Shown in pieces: positions 31,758-41,995 of a DNA stretch of 64,000 nt. Origin of the DNA: Lachnospiraceae bacterium. GTDB lineage: Bacteria; Bacillota; Clostridia; Lachnospirales; Lachnospiraceae. The stretch lies in assembly GCA_024680055.1 (NCBI GenBank), contig JAILCP010000097.1:1-64000 (forward strand). The letters run 5' to 3'. Position numbers and translations under genes: made by a program. The notes beneath the pieces are model-generated. The model searched no databases. It worked only from the letters and a program-made list of their open reading frames with translations, and was not told the origin of the DNA. Position 1 is the stretch's first letter, and every line of letters begins with the position of its first letter.

Positions 31758-31917
31758 ACAACCTTCCTCCCATGATTTTTATCCGATTTTATTTTACCTC
31801 ATCTGTTTATTTACATAAATTAAAAATTTTCACAGAATTTAAAAATTTATATGTAACAATTCATCTATAATAAATGTAAAAACAACTATGCTATGTAAAA
31901 AAACAGCAGGCACATGA

Positions 31918-33705
31918 ATGGAGAATCTTATGGTACAAAAAACTTACTTATTTTCAACCATTGAACAATTGCATCCGATTCTGAACACCATTACCTCTTC
32001 CACAGAATATCAAGAAGCCAGTGGTATTCTAATACAGGTGTTTAACCCTCGCGTCGACCTGGATGAGTCAAAACTCATTTCTGACATTAATGAAAAATGC
32101 AACAAAGCTTGCATTACAGGAATGACTGCATCCAATATTGCAGAGGCGTCTTATGATATCAGCGAAAAACCTGTGCAGCTTTCCATTTCCTATTTCTTTA
32201 AAACAAAGCTGCTTTATTTGGAATACGATTTAAAAGAAACTACCACCTTCGTTGCAGGTCGTAAGGTAAATGAGATTTTAGAGCATACTGAAAATGCTTG
32301 TGCTATGCAAATTATATATACTTCCAACAGCTCCAACATTCTGAGTTTTACCGGTGAATTCAGTCATCATGGAATCCCTGTCTTTGGAGCCAAAGCAGGT
32401 CGCAGCATCCGGGCGCTCAATACAGCCCATGTCTATGGAAGTCATTGCTATGAAAACGCCTTGATTGCAGTGATTTTTTGTAGCCAAGATTTAAGTGTGT
32501 ACCTGGATCATAACCTGGGCTGGCAGGAAATCGGCGTAGAAATGGTGGCCACAAAAGTAAACGGTAACCGGATTCTCAGTGAAGTGGACGGCCGGCCTGC
32601 AGTGGAAATCTACGAAAAATATTTAAACGTAAAACCGGATTCTTATTTTATGCAAAATGTTTGCGAGTTCCCATTGGTATGTCGGCGAAATAACATTCCC
32701 ACCACCCGTGTTCCTTTTTCCTACGATGAAGAAGGGGCCATCCATTTTTCCGCGGAAATTCGACCCGGAGAACATTTTCGTCTTTCCTATGCCGATGCGA
32801 ATAAGTTAAAACAGCTAAGTGCAGAATCCGTACAGGACCTGAACGAATTCCGGCCGGAAGCGATTTATATTATTGAATGCGGAAATCGAATGCGTTTCTT
32901 AAAGGATGATTATAGAAAGGAACTAGACAACTACAAAACCGTGGTACCTCAATTATCCTTTACAACCGGAAACGAGGAAATCTTTGTTACACCGGAAGGT
33001 TATGGCGGAGATTTAAACAGTGCTCTTATTACGGTGGGTCTGAAAGAAACCGGCCACACCAATTGGATCATTCCATATCGGGAAATCAAAAAAGATCCTG
33101 CAGAAACAGATTCTTTTGCCAATCAAAAAATCAGGGGAGAGATTCCTTTTGTGGACCGTATTTTAACCTTCCTTGCCAGCACTTCCAAAGAGCTGGACGA
33201 ATTAAACAAAGAACTGGGCCGCATTGCCTATACCGATCAGTTGACCCAGATTTATAATCGTTGGGAACTGGAAAACAAAATCAAAGAGGCCCTATCCCTA
33301 AAGAAGGCCAACAAAGATCACAGTGTAGCCCTTCTTTTCATGGATATTGACCACTTCAAAAAAGTAAACGATACCTACGGCCACGACGCCGGAGATATGG
33401 TACTGAGAGGAACGGTCAATCTCATTCGAGAAGAATTGAAAAACGAATGCGCCTTTGGCCGCTGGGGCGGCGAGGAATTCTTATGTTTGTTAAGATCGTC
33501 AAAAGAGGAGGCTCTGGACTTTGCAGAGCATATCCGAACTCTGATTGAAGAAACCTGTTTTGTGAATGTAAAGCATATTACCATCAGCATTGGTGTTACC
33601 ATGGTAAAAGAAGATGACACCGTTGAAAGCTTTATTAAGCGTGCCGACCAGGGCTTATACGACGCCAAGGAAGGCGGTCGAAACCGTGTTATCTTCCGTC
33701 CATAA
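31918..33705 (+). CDS. FIST-domain sensor diguanylate cyclase
   Basis: N-terminal FIST-like region (GMTASNIAEASYD, FGAKAGRSIR); C-terminal GGDEF domain with RWGGEEFLCLL. Confidence 0.88.
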   Translation: MENLMVQKTYLFSTIEQLHPILNTITSSTEYQEASGILIQVFNPRVDLDESKLISDINEKCNKACITGMTASNIAEASYDISEKPVQLSISYFFKTKLLYLEYDLKETTTFVAGRKVNEILEHTENACAMQIIYTSNSSNILSFTGEFSHHGIPVFGAKAGRSIRALNTAHVYGSHCYENALIAVIFCSQDLSVYLDHNLGWQEIGVEMVATKVNGNRILSEVDGRPAVEIYEKYLNVKPDSYFMQNVCEFPLVCRRNNIPTTRVPFSYDEEGAIHFSAEIRPGEHFRLSYADANKLKQLSAESVQDLNEFRPEAIYIIECGNRMRFLKDDYRKELDNYKTVVPQLSFTTGNEEIFVTPEGYGGDLNSALITVGLKETGHTNWIIPYREIKKDPAETDSFANQKIRGEIPFVDRILTFLASTSKELDELNKELGRIAYTDQLTQIYNRWELENKIKEALSLKKANKDHSVALLFMDIDHFKKVNDTYGHDAGDMVLRGTVNLIREELKNECAFGRWGGEEFLCLLRSSKEEALDFAEHIRTLIEETCFVNVKHITISIGVTMVKEDDTVESFIKRADQGLYDAKEGGRNRVIFRP

Positions 33706-33722
33706 CTATAATAAAAAAATGA

Positions 33723-33766
33723 AAGGTGAGCCTTTGACTTTTCATGTCATTGGCTCACCTTTTTTA
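33723..33766. terminator. Bidirectional terminator between convergent diguanylate cyclase genes
   Basis: AAAGGTGAGCC...GGCTCACCTTTTTT inverted repeat with A/T tracts on both sides. Confidence 0.85.
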
Positions 33767-35227
33767 TTGTTCATCCTGATTGGAATAGATACAATAGCCT
33801 CTCTTTCCGTGTTCTTTTACATAATAAAGACTTTGATCCGCCATTTTATATAACTCTTTGTACGTCTGTGCATCGTTAGGATATACCGCAATTCCAATGC
33901 TTACGGATATATCCACCGCTTCGCCTCCGTCTTCAATTTTCCAGGTAAAAAATTCCGTCAGTTCTTTTGCCTTTCGTTCAATCAACAAAGGATCAATCAG
34001 CCCCGGTGAAAATACCACAAATTCATCTCCGCCAAGTCTTCCCACAATATCTCCGGCCCTGAAATGTTTGGTCAATTCTCTTGCAAATTTTACAAGCACC
34101 TCGTCCCCTTTTCCATGGCCAAAAGTGTCGTTTATTTCCTTAAAATTATCCATGTCAAACAGGAACATGGACGCTCCGATTTGCCTGCTTTTTTCTCCTT
34201 CAAGGAAAAGATTAATGCTGGTATATAAACCGTTGACATTGGATACTTTCGTCAAAAAATCTGTTCGAACCTTATTTTTCAGTACCGCTTTTTCTCCCTT
34301 AAACTTGTGGAAATTTAAACAGGTTAATAATAATATCATAACCAGTGCGTAGACGGCAATACCTAAAAATACCCGGAAGAAACGCTGAGACAACATATAC
34401 TGATCGTTTTTTACAACCAGATACATACCCAATTCCGGAATAAATTTTCGAATGATAAAACCATCTTTGGTATACACCTGGTTCTCTCGTTTCATATCCT
34501 CGTTGTAATATCTGCTGTAATAGGCTTCACCTAGATTGATATCCTCATCATCCAGGGTGGTATTTCCGTCAATGTCTGTGAGACAAACATCCACATTATA
34601 TTTTTCAGAGCAACGCTTTATTTCGTTGGTAATATCCGATAAATAAACGGCACAGCCAAGCACTGCTCTTAATTTACCATTTACTTCCATACGCCGGTCT
34701 GTAAATACAACATAGGCCTTTTCATTAAACTGATCATAGGTCAAATCGGCGCCATACTCCATACCGGATTTTACAAAATTCTCATACCACACATCATAGC
34801 TGTCTTTGGATGGATCCACCACTTTTCCCACACCCCGAGGAGTGTAGTATTTGTTGGTGGTGCAGGAAATCAGGTAAGTACCTTCCCACTTGTTTACTGC
34901 CCTGATTTTTTCAAGATACTGCGCCATCTTCTCCTCAAACTCTTCTTCGGGCATATCATCTTCTTTTTCCAACATGTTTTGCAGAAGATAATCATTACAC
35001 ATTGCCTTTGTAAAATTAGCGGAATACTCCAACTGATTACTGATGGATCCGTATATACCGTCAAACAATGCACAGGTGGTACTTTCCATATCCTCTTTCA
35101 CAATGGAATGTATCACCGTATACGACATCCCAAGAGCAAACAGTGCCCCAAAGACTATAATACAAATATTTGTGATTAAAAGTACATTATCCTTTATAAA
35201 ACTTCTCACCTTTTTCATGGGCAACAC
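33764..35227 (-). CDS. Membrane diguanylate cyclase with extracytoplasmic sensor (Cache-like) domain
   Basis: Two TM helices bracketing a ~250 aa extracytoplasmic region; GRLGGDEFVVFSPG. Confidence 0.88.
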   Translation of the reverse strand: MLPMKKVRSFIKDNVLLITNICIIVFGALFALGMSYTVIHSIVKEDMESTTCALFDGIYGSISNQLEYSANFTKAMCNDYLLQNMLEKEDDMPEEEFEEKMAQYLEKIRAVNKWEGTYLISCTTNKYYTPRGVGKVVDPSKDSYDVWYENFVKSGMEYGADLTYDQFNEKAYVVFTDRRMEVNGKLRAVLGCAVYLSDITNEIKRCSEKYNVDVCLTDIDGNTTLDDEDINLGEAYYSRYYNEDMKRENQVYTKDGFIIRKFIPELGMYLVVKNDQYMLSQRFFRVFLGIAVYALVMILLLTCLNFHKFKGEKAVLKNKVRTDFLTKVSNVNGLYTSINLFLEGEKSRQIGASMFLFDMDNFKEINDTFGHGKGDEVLVKFARELTKHFRAGDIVGRLGGDEFVVFSPGLIDPLLIERKAKELTEFFTWKIEDGGEAVDISVSIGIAVYPNDAQTYKELYKMADQSLYYVKEHGKRGYCIYSNQDEQ

Positions 35228-35331
35228 CTCAAGCTTTTAAATTTTTAAGTTTAGGTATAATGATGCTGTTTCTATCATAGTAATTTTTCGTGAAAATACT
35301 GTTAATTTTTGGTACTTTTATTTACTATTTT

Positions 35332-36408
35332 TTAGTGAGAAACCACCTGATTTTTACCGCTTCGTTTTCCCTCGTAAAGACGTTTATCCACCTTTTCCAT
35401 CAGCTTCTCCACATCATACTTTGGATCATAGGCAATCACCCCAATGGTGACTGTAACTGCTGCTTTTTCCCCGCTGCAAAAAACAAATTCCTGTTGACTT
35501 ACCCTTGTTCTGATAAGTTCAGCCATCTCGGTAGCTTTTTCTTTACTGCCGTGAACTATGGCCAATATCTCCTCTCCGCCCCAGCGAAAAGCCTGATCGT
35601 CCTCTTCGATACAGGATAAAACCATACCGGAAACGGCTTTTAACACCACGTCCCCGCATTCGTGTCCGTAGGTGTCGTTGACTGCCTTAAAGTCATCAAT
35701 ATCCAGCATCAAAAGGCAAAACGGTTTTCCGTAACTCTGTGCCATTTTGTAAGCAATTTCCAAATAACCGTTCATGGTCTTTCTTGTCAAAAGATTGGTT
35801 AAAGAATCCCGATAGGCATATTTCTCCAGTTCTTCCACCAAAAATTTGCCGCCAAAATAGGTAAGCACATTCATGCTTACCGACATACCCAGAATTCCAA
35901 TCAGGCGAACGGTCATATTGGCCACAAAGTAGCCATCTTGAACAGGCAAAAGAACGTCCCCTTTGATCACCCAGGATATGGCGATGGAAATCACAAGTGC
36001 AATAGTTGTTTGTCGCACCAATTTTATATCAAAGAAAAGTGCTTCCCCCATGATAAAAAACATCAAAAATGCCCAAAAATCACGGAACGGGCAAAGATAG
36101 GTTATAGCGTTCCATTGAATCACCGCAATCAATGCAGCCGCATATTTTCCCTGCTTAAGTTTTTCACTTTTTACCATTCCACCCCGATCAAAACCGGTTT
36201 TAATATAATAGACACCGATTCCCACAAATCCAAGGTCCATTAGATTAAACAGCCACAAAAAAGTTTCATTGCAATCCCGAGCATATCCCAAATAATGCAG
36301 TGCAGTAATTGCAACACCGGCAATCATACAAGACCCTGATATGATTATCATTATTAATTTATACACTCTATTCATATAACCATCCAGAGATGCTTGTTCT
36401 TTTTTCAT
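35332..36408 (-). CDS. Membrane diguanylate cyclase (multi-TM N-terminus)
   Basis: Several TM helices, then LTNLLTRKTMNGYLE... RWGGEEILAIVHG (GGEEI variant). Confidence 0.85.
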   Translation of the reverse strand: MKKEQASLDGYMNRVYKLIMIIISGSCMIAGVAITALHYLGYARDCNETFLWLFNLMDLGFVGIGVYYIKTGFDRGGMVKSEKLKQGKYAAALIAVIQWNAITYLCPFRDFWAFLMFFIMGEALFFDIKLVRQTTIALVISIAISWVIKGDVLLPVQDGYFVANMTVRLIGILGMSVSMNVLTYFGGKFLVEELEKYAYRDSLTNLLTRKTMNGYLEIAYKMAQSYGKPFCLLMLDIDDFKAVNDTYGHECGDVVLKAVSGMVLSCIEEDDQAFRWGGEEILAIVHGSKEKATEMAELIRTRVSQQEFVFCSGEKAAVTVTIGVIAYDPKYDVEKLMEKVDKRLYEGKRSGKNQVVSH

Positions 36409-36458
36409 AAAATCATCCTTTAATTTTTTAATATTGCCAATTATATTGTCACAAAAGC

Positions 36459-36496
36459 ATCCCCCAAAAACATAACCGGGACGTTTTTGGGGGAAG
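36459..36496. terminator. Strong hairpin between GGDEF gene and response regulator gene
   Basis: TCCCCCAAAAAC...GTTTTTGGGGGA inverted repeat. Confidence 0.65.
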
Positions 36497-36500
36497 ATTT

Positions 36501-37262
36501 TCAGTTCAAAACTTCTGCTATCTTTTCATGCAACTTATCTTTTCGTGCAGGTTTCAACATATAACCTGCCGGCTGAAGCTTTAATACCGCTTCAATATTT
36601 TCACGATCATTGACACTGGTAAGAAATACCACCGGAATATCCTTTAAATCTTCCTCAGATTTCATCATTTCAAGAGTTTGTCTTCCATCCACCACCGGCA
36701 TTTCGTAATCCAGAAGCACAATGTCCGGCCTCTTTTTCCCCATCATGGTCATGGCTTTTACACCGGAAGTGGCAATCATTACCTCATAAGCATCATCCAG
36801 CATTCCCTTGATACTTCGCAGTGTAGTTGCCTCATCGTCAATGACCAGCACACGTTTACGCGTTGGTTTATCTTCGATTTCTCCCCGAGCCACTTCCTGT
36901 GGATTTAATCCAAGACAGGTACAAATACCTTCCAGTACACTTCTATTTGCTACCGGTCGCACCAGATTGGTAAACTGACTGCTTTCATAATATTTCAAAA
37001 AGCGATTGCACTCTTCCTCGGTTCCGATGGTTAACACCGGTATCTTCTCTTTTCTGATAGACAATTCTGTAAAAATACCTCCATCCATTTCCAGTACACC
37101 AATCAAACTAATCAACACCATCTCCGGCTTGGTAACATCCAGCATGCCGGCCATGGTACTTCGATCCACAGCGCATATCTGTACATGAAAGAAAGGTTCC
37201 AGATATTCGTGAAGATCCTTCATTATCTGATTCATTTTGCCTACAAAAAGTATTTTTCTCAT
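36501..37262 (-). CDS. Response regulator (receiver domain C-terminal; degenerate receiver-like N-terminus)
   Basis: C-terminal receiver VLVIDDEATTLRSIKGML...VLLDYEMPVVDG...VFLTS...KP. Confidence 0.87.
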   Translation of the reverse strand: MRKILFVGKMNQIMKDLHEYLEPFFHVQICAVDRSTMAGMLDVTKPEMVLISLIGVLEMDGGIFTELSIRKEKIPVLTIGTEEECNRFLKYYESSQFTNLVRPVANRSVLEGICTCLGLNPQEVARGEIEDKPTRKRVLVIDDEATTLRSIKGMLDDAYEVMIATSGVKAMTMMGKKRPDIVLLDYEMPVVDGRQTLEMMKSEEDLKDIPVVFLTSVNDRENIEAVLKLQPAGYMLKPARKDKLHEKIAEVLN

Positions 37263-37274
37263 AACGTCTCCTAA

Positions 37275-40200
37275 TTATAAAAGTAGCAACATGGCATCCA
37301 GAATGGCATTTGTTCCTTCTTCATCCAATCCGGTTACTGCCTGACGTAGCTCTTCCATTTTTTTCATTAATTCATTGGAATAACCATATTCAGAAAGGTT
37401 TTCTACAATTTCATCAGCTTTGTCCACATCCATTTCCTCCATTGCCTGTCGTAACATGGCGAAATATGCTTTTACCTTCTGGACGTCATATGGGGGCTTA
37501 TCTGCTTCTTGCGTCTCTTCTTCTCCAAGTCCCATGACTCCACGCAACTTCTCCTTATAAGAATACCATTCATTTAAGAAAATCCGGTGAAGTCCTTCAA
37601 TTATTTTTATATCTTTATCTCGAGCTGCAAACTCCAAAACTTTTGCCATTCCTCCAAGCGGGAAAATTCCAAGCATATTGGCAAGTCCCTTCATGGCATG
37701 CACCAGGATTCGATACTGATTCAAGGCCTCTTCTTTCGGCAGCATTTCATAGTATTCCTCCAGTTTCTTTCCATGCACCGGCAGCATGGCATAAAAATCT
37801 TTTAAAGTAGTGCGAATCAACTCATCGGACATCAGATGCATCCAGGCCACATCCCAGTCAATACCGTCCACAAACGGATACTCCGGCATTTCTTCGCTTT
37901 GCTGATTAGCTTCTTCTTCCCTTTGCGGTGCCTCCTGCACTTTTTCAGGATCCAACGCCTCAAGTATTGCCCCTTCCAATTTACGGGAGACAATTGGCTT
38001 ACTTACAAAGCCATCAAAACCTTCTTTCAAGTAACTCTCTTTGGCACCGATCACTGCATTGGCCGTCAAAACATAGATTTTTGTATTTCTGCACGGTGAA
38101 TCTTCCATTTGCCTTATGGCTTTCATGGCTTCTACGCCATCCATACCCGGCATCATATGATCCATGAATATAATGTCATAATAATTCTTGGCAGCCATTC
38201 TAACCGCCTCTTCTCCTCCTGAAGCCTCTTCTATTTGCATCAGGGTTCCTTTCAGCAAGGAAAGGAATACTCTGCGGTTGGTGCTGTTATCATCCACCAC
38301 CAGTACTTTGGCATCCGGTGCGATAAAGGATTCGCTGTAAGAATAATCCTGCGCCGCCTGTTTTACCCTCTGCTCAAAATTACCGATTGGAGTTTCATCC
38401 ATAATATCCTGCTCCAGATCAAATCCAAAGATGCTACCCTTGCCGTACACACTTTTTACCGTAAGCTCTGTTCCCATAAGTTTTAAAAGCTCCAAGGTAA
38501 TGTTCATTCCAAGACCGGTACCCTCAATATTTCGATTTCTCTTTTCTTCAATTCGGGTAAAGTTTTCAAACAGTTTTGGCAAATCCTCTTCCTTAATTCC
38601 AATACCGGTGTCTTCTACTTCAAAATGCAATATCTGCTTCTCCCCCTGCCTGTGACCCTCCACACGGAACCACACACTACCCTCATTGGTATATTTTGCA
38701 GCATTGGTAAGAATATTGGTCAGCACCTGGCGGATTCTTACGTCGTCACCATAGAGTCTGGATGCAAGGTCCTCCTGTACTTTTACCTCAAAATGAATAT
38801 CCTTAGCACTGGTTCTTACCTGAACCATATTACTTAAATCATTGATTACACTGGAAAGATCATACTCCACCGGTACAATCTCCAGTTTTCCCGCCTCAAT
38901 TTTGGAAAAGTCCAGAATATCATTGATCAGAGATAAAAGCATCTGTCCCGAGGTAAAAATATCCATGGCATATCCACGAATGGCCGGGTCCTTACTCTCC
39001 CTTAAAATCATTTCATCCATACCAAGCACTGCATTGATTGGTGTTCGGATTTCATGGGACATATTGGACAAAAATCTGCCCTTCGCCTCGTTGGCAATGT
39101 CCGCCTCATTTTTGGCCTCCGCTAACTTTTCGTTCTGTTCCAAAAGGAAGGTTTCTCTCTCTTTTACCTCCAATTGATGCAAATTCACCACATGATGCAA
39201 CTGCTGTATTGTCATAATCAGGAAAAATACCATCATAAGAATTACCTGCAAGGAATCGGTCCAATCACCATACTCGCCGCTCCATTTCAAATAGGTCATT
39301 ATTCCTGATAAAAATAGGCATACCATTCCCACTACGTCAGGCCAGATGCGATCGGTCTGTACTTTTTTGGGATATTGAAAAATCATGCAAAGAATCAAGA
39401 AACATTCCAACAAAAAGATAATGCTGATTGTAGCTTCGAAGTATTCCACATTAACGAATAAGCTCCCTGCTTCCATCAGCGCCGCCACCAGGATTCCAAC
39501 TACGGAGCCATACAGGGTAACCCTCATCAGTACCGGAAAATACGATTGGAAAGTTCTACGATAAAACAACGCCATCAAAGGAATAATAGCAATATATCCG
39601 GTTAATTTTAGGCCTAAGAACATCTTCTGGTTACCTGCAATTAAAAACAGCACATCCATGGACATCACGCAAAAGACAGTGGTAGCAATTCCCATCAATC
39701 CAAGGAAAAAGCCTTTTCTCACATCCCTTTTTGCTGCAAACTGTACCAAATCAAGCAAAAGAATTACCACAGAAAGCATAAAGATAACAATGGCACAAAT
39801 AATAGGTACCAGACTATTTTGAATTCCGTGAATAATGGCCACATCACGTTTGGCAACGGTAGCTTTTCTAAGAGTAACTCCCTGGGAAGCATTTACCTTT
39901 GTCAACTCAACACGGATTTCTCCTGAAGTTACCTGATCCGGAAATGATACAACAATGCGCTGCTGTGCATTATTTTCTGTTTCAGTATCTGTATTGACTT
40001 CCTGCTCTTTTACTTCCGTTTCCTCACCATTCTCCTTTTCCGGCCTGCTCTCAGTGGATTTACTTCCCATGCCATATACCGGTATGTCATCCACAAACAC
40101 ATTGGCGGTGGCATTTCCAACCTCAAGACTCAGGGCAAGTCCCTGATATTCTTCCACAAACTCATGAACAAACACCACCGTATCACCGTCCAGTTTACAG

Positions 40201-40388
40201 GGCAGTTTCATGTCCTTTTTTGTGGATTCATCCACCGTCACGTTCCATTTATCGTTGAGAACGTATTCTTTACCGAAGGATTGCTTTGCCTCGGTGGAAC
40301 TGTATTCTTTTATGGAAGTATAAAGCATAATTCCCATGGTCAGAATCAGTACCACAACAATTGGCCAATTTTTCAGTTTTTTATTCAT
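37275..40388 (-). CDS. Hybrid sensor histidine kinase (7TM-type sensor, HisKA, HATPase, receiver, Hpt)
   Basis: N-terminal extracytoplasmic domain plus ~7 TM; NMSHEIRTPINAVLGMDEM, VEDTGIGIKEEDLPKLFENF, receiver VLVVDDNSTNRRVF..DHMMPGMDG, Hpt-like VHAMKGLANMLG. Confidence 0.93.
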   Translation of the reverse strand: MNKKLKNWPIVVVLILTMGIMLYTSIKEYSSTEAKQSFGKEYVLNDKWNVTVDESTKKDMKLPCKLDGDTVVFVHEFVEEYQGLALSLEVGNATANVFVDDIPVYGMGSKSTESRPEKENGEETEVKEQEVNTDTETENNAQQRIVVSFPDQVTSGEIRVELTKVNASQGVTLRKATVAKRDVAIIHGIQNSLVPIICAIVIFMLSVVILLLDLVQFAAKRDVRKGFFLGLMGIATTVFCVMSMDVLFLIAGNQKMFLGLKLTGYIAIIPLMALFYRRTFQSYFPVLMRVTLYGSVVGILVAALMEAGSLFVNVEYFEATISIIFLLECFLILCMIFQYPKKVQTDRIWPDVVGMVCLFLSGIMTYLKWSGEYGDWTDSLQVILMMVFFLIMTIQQLHHVVNLHQLEVKERETFLLEQNEKLAEAKNEADIANEAKGRFLSNMSHEIRTPINAVLGMDEMILRESKDPAIRGYAMDIFTSGQMLLSLINDILDFSKIEAGKLEIVPVEYDLSSVINDLSNMVQVRTSAKDIHFEVKVQEDLASRLYGDDVRIRQVLTNILTNAAKYTNEGSVWFRVEGHRQGEKQILHFEVEDTGIGIKEEDLPKLFENFTRIEEKRNRNIEGTGLGMNITLELLKLMGTELTVKSVYGKGSIFGFDLEQDIMDETPIGNFEQRVKQAAQDYSYSESFIAPDAKVLVVDDNSTNRRVFLSLLKGTLMQIEEASGGEEAVRMAAKNYYDIIFMDHMMPGMDGVEAMKAIRQMEDSPCRNTKIYVLTANAVIGAKESYLKEGFDGFVSKPIVSRKLEGAILEALDPEKVQEAPQREEEANQQSEEMPEYPFVDGIDWDVAWMHLMSDELIRTTLKDFYAMLPVHGKKLEEYYEMLPKEEALNQYRILVHAMKGLANMLGIFPLGGMAKVLEFAARDKDIKIIEGLHRIFLNEWYSYKEKLRGVMGLGEEETQEADKPPYDVQKVKAYFAMLRQAMEEMDVDKADEIVENLSEYGYSNELMKKMEELRQAVTGLDEEGTNAILDAMLLLL

Positions 40389-40445
40389 AGACTTCTCCTC
40401 CTACTTAAAAAGAAGCGTATCATGGATCTGAGAATAAATGGTGAA

Positions 40446-40883
40446 TTACTTTTTCATTTCCATATAGGGTAAAACAGAAAACCCACTCTTTTCGTATACG
40501 TGGATGGCCCTCTCATTTTCCTCCTCCACTTCCAGACGAAAAATTGCATCGTTATACTTTTCGGCAATGTACGTAAAGAAGGCACTGCCAAGGCCTTTCC
40601 CCCGGTACTCCCGCTTCATATACAAATCTTCAATCCAGATACAACTTTTACCAAACTCCGTGGAGAAGCTTTTTGCCACCATAGCATACCCCATGAGTTC
40701 TCCCTGTTGTTGAAAGACATATCCTTCCAGATAAGGATTGTCATTTATGCAATTCTCTATATCATTTAAAAATATTTCTTTTGTTCCATTACTTAACACC
40801 GCCGGGGAAGCATAGAACACTTCCATCATAGCCATTACTTCTTCTTTATCACTTTCTGTCATGGGTCTGATTGTATTTTCCAT
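40446..40883 (-). CDS. GNAT family N-acetyltransferase
   Basis: YMKREYRGKGLGSAFFTYIAE; EVEEENERAIHVYEKSGF. Confidence 0.9.
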   Translation of the reverse strand: MENTIRPMTESDKEEVMAMMEVFYASPAVLSNGTKEIFLNDIENCINDNPYLEGYVFQQQGELMGYAMVAKSFSTEFGKSCIWIEDLYMKREYRGKGLGSAFFTYIAEKYNDAIFRLEVEEENERAIHVYEKSGFSVLPYMEMKK

Positions 40884-40980
40884 TGTTTTATCTCCTTCTC
40901 TTGATTCTTTTATTTTTTTATTATAACATACGTTTTTTTACCCTTTACCGGAGAAAGATAAATTTTTATTCCAATAACTA

Positions 40981-41011
40981 TTGACCTTCCCCCTTGTGGA
41001 AGGTTTATATT
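40981..41011 (+). promoter_or_regulatory. MerR-type promoter/operator (19-bp spacer with palindrome)
   Basis: TTGACC -35 (40981-40986), 19-bp spacer, TATATT -10 (41006-41011); perfect inverted repeat ACCTTCC-N7-GGAAGGT inside. Confidence 0.88.
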
Positions 41012-41052
41012 GATAGCAAAGACAAGGCCAAATCTTTTTTAACGGAGGCAGC

Positions 41053-41685
41053 ATGAAAATTAATCAGGTAGAAGAACTGGTGGGTATCACCAAAAAGAAT
41101 ATCCGCTTCTATGAGGACAAGGGACTGATTCATCCGGAGCGTAATCTGGAGAACGGATATCGGAATTATACCCTGGAGGATGTGGAAATTTTAAATAAAA
41201 TTAAGCTTTTGCGTAAACTGGATATTCCCATTGAAACCATACGCCAACTGGAGGAAAAACATGTCTCCATGGAAGATTGTATGACAGAACATATAAAGAA
41301 ACTATCCAAAAGACAACAAGAGCTTGATACCATCAAGGAGATGTGTCAAATCATTGCAAAAGACACCTCCCACACCAATCCGTTAGATGCCGGGAAATAT
41401 CTGGAGGACATGCGCCATCTGGAGGAAGGAGGCACTATGTTTATGGATGTAAAGAAACAGGATGTAAAACGAAGCAAGCTAAGCCCCATTCTTGCCGCCC
41501 TTTGCTGCATCACCTTATTTATTACCATCTTAGCACTGATAATAACCGAAAAGGACGTTCCAATCTTTGTACTGGTATTTTTCATTGTCCTATTTGGTGC
41601 CATGAGCGCCGGGGTTATTATAGCCCTGAAACAACGATTACACGAAATTGAAGGAGGAGAAATAGATGAAGCTCGTAAGTATTGA
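41053..41685 (+). CDS. MerR family transcriptional regulator with C-terminal two-TM region
   Basis: MKINQVEELVGITKKNIRFYEDKGLIHPERNLENGYRNYTLEDVEIL; C-terminal hydrophobic helices. Confidence 0.92.
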   Translation: MKINQVEELVGITKKNIRFYEDKGLIHPERNLENGYRNYTLEDVEILNKIKLLRKLDIPIETIRQLEEKHVSMEDCMTEHIKKLSKRQQELDTIKEMCQIIAKDTSHTNPLDAGKYLEDMRHLEEGGTMFMDVKKQDVKRSKLSPILAALCCITLFITILALIITEKDVPIFVLVFFIVLFGAMSAGVIIALKQRLHEIEGGEIDEARKY

Positions 41686-41977
41686 TACCATTCCGGGACA
41701 GGAAATTGAAGCCCTTGGCCTGGTAAAAGGAACCATTGTACAGTCCAAAAATATCGGACGTGATTTTATGGCAGGCATGAAAACCCTGGTGGGAGGAGAA
41801 ATTGCCGGCTATACAGAAATGCTAAATGAGGCAAGAATGATTGCCACCAAGCGTATGGTGGATGAAGCGGAAAAACTGGGGGCCGACGCTATTGTAGGCG
41901 TTCGCTACGGCTCCTCTGCGGTTATGCAGGGTGCTGCTGAAGTTGTTGCCTATGGAACGGCAGTGAAGTTTTTATAA
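41666..41977 (+). CDS. YbjQ/UPF0145 family protein
   Basis: LGLVKGTIVQSKNIGRDFMAGMKTLVGGEIAGYTEMLNEAR, GADAIVGVRYGSS; overlaps the MerR gene. Confidence 0.92.
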   Translation: MKLVSIDTIPGQEIEALGLVKGTIVQSKNIGRDFMAGMKTLVGGEIAGYTEMLNEARMIATKRMVDEAEKLGADAIVGVRYGSSAVMQGAAEVVAYGTAVKFL

Positions 41978-41995
41978 ATTATATCTGCACATAAC

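Noticed and set aside
31918-33705. Possible prophage or conjugative island around the first strand switch
   Set aside because: The strand switch contains only signalling genes; no integrase, capsid, relaxase or transposase sequences are visible in the window.
40164-40472. 102-aa plus-strand ORF
   Set aside because: Antisense to the hybrid histidine kinase N-terminus; ends across its start; no RBS or motif support.
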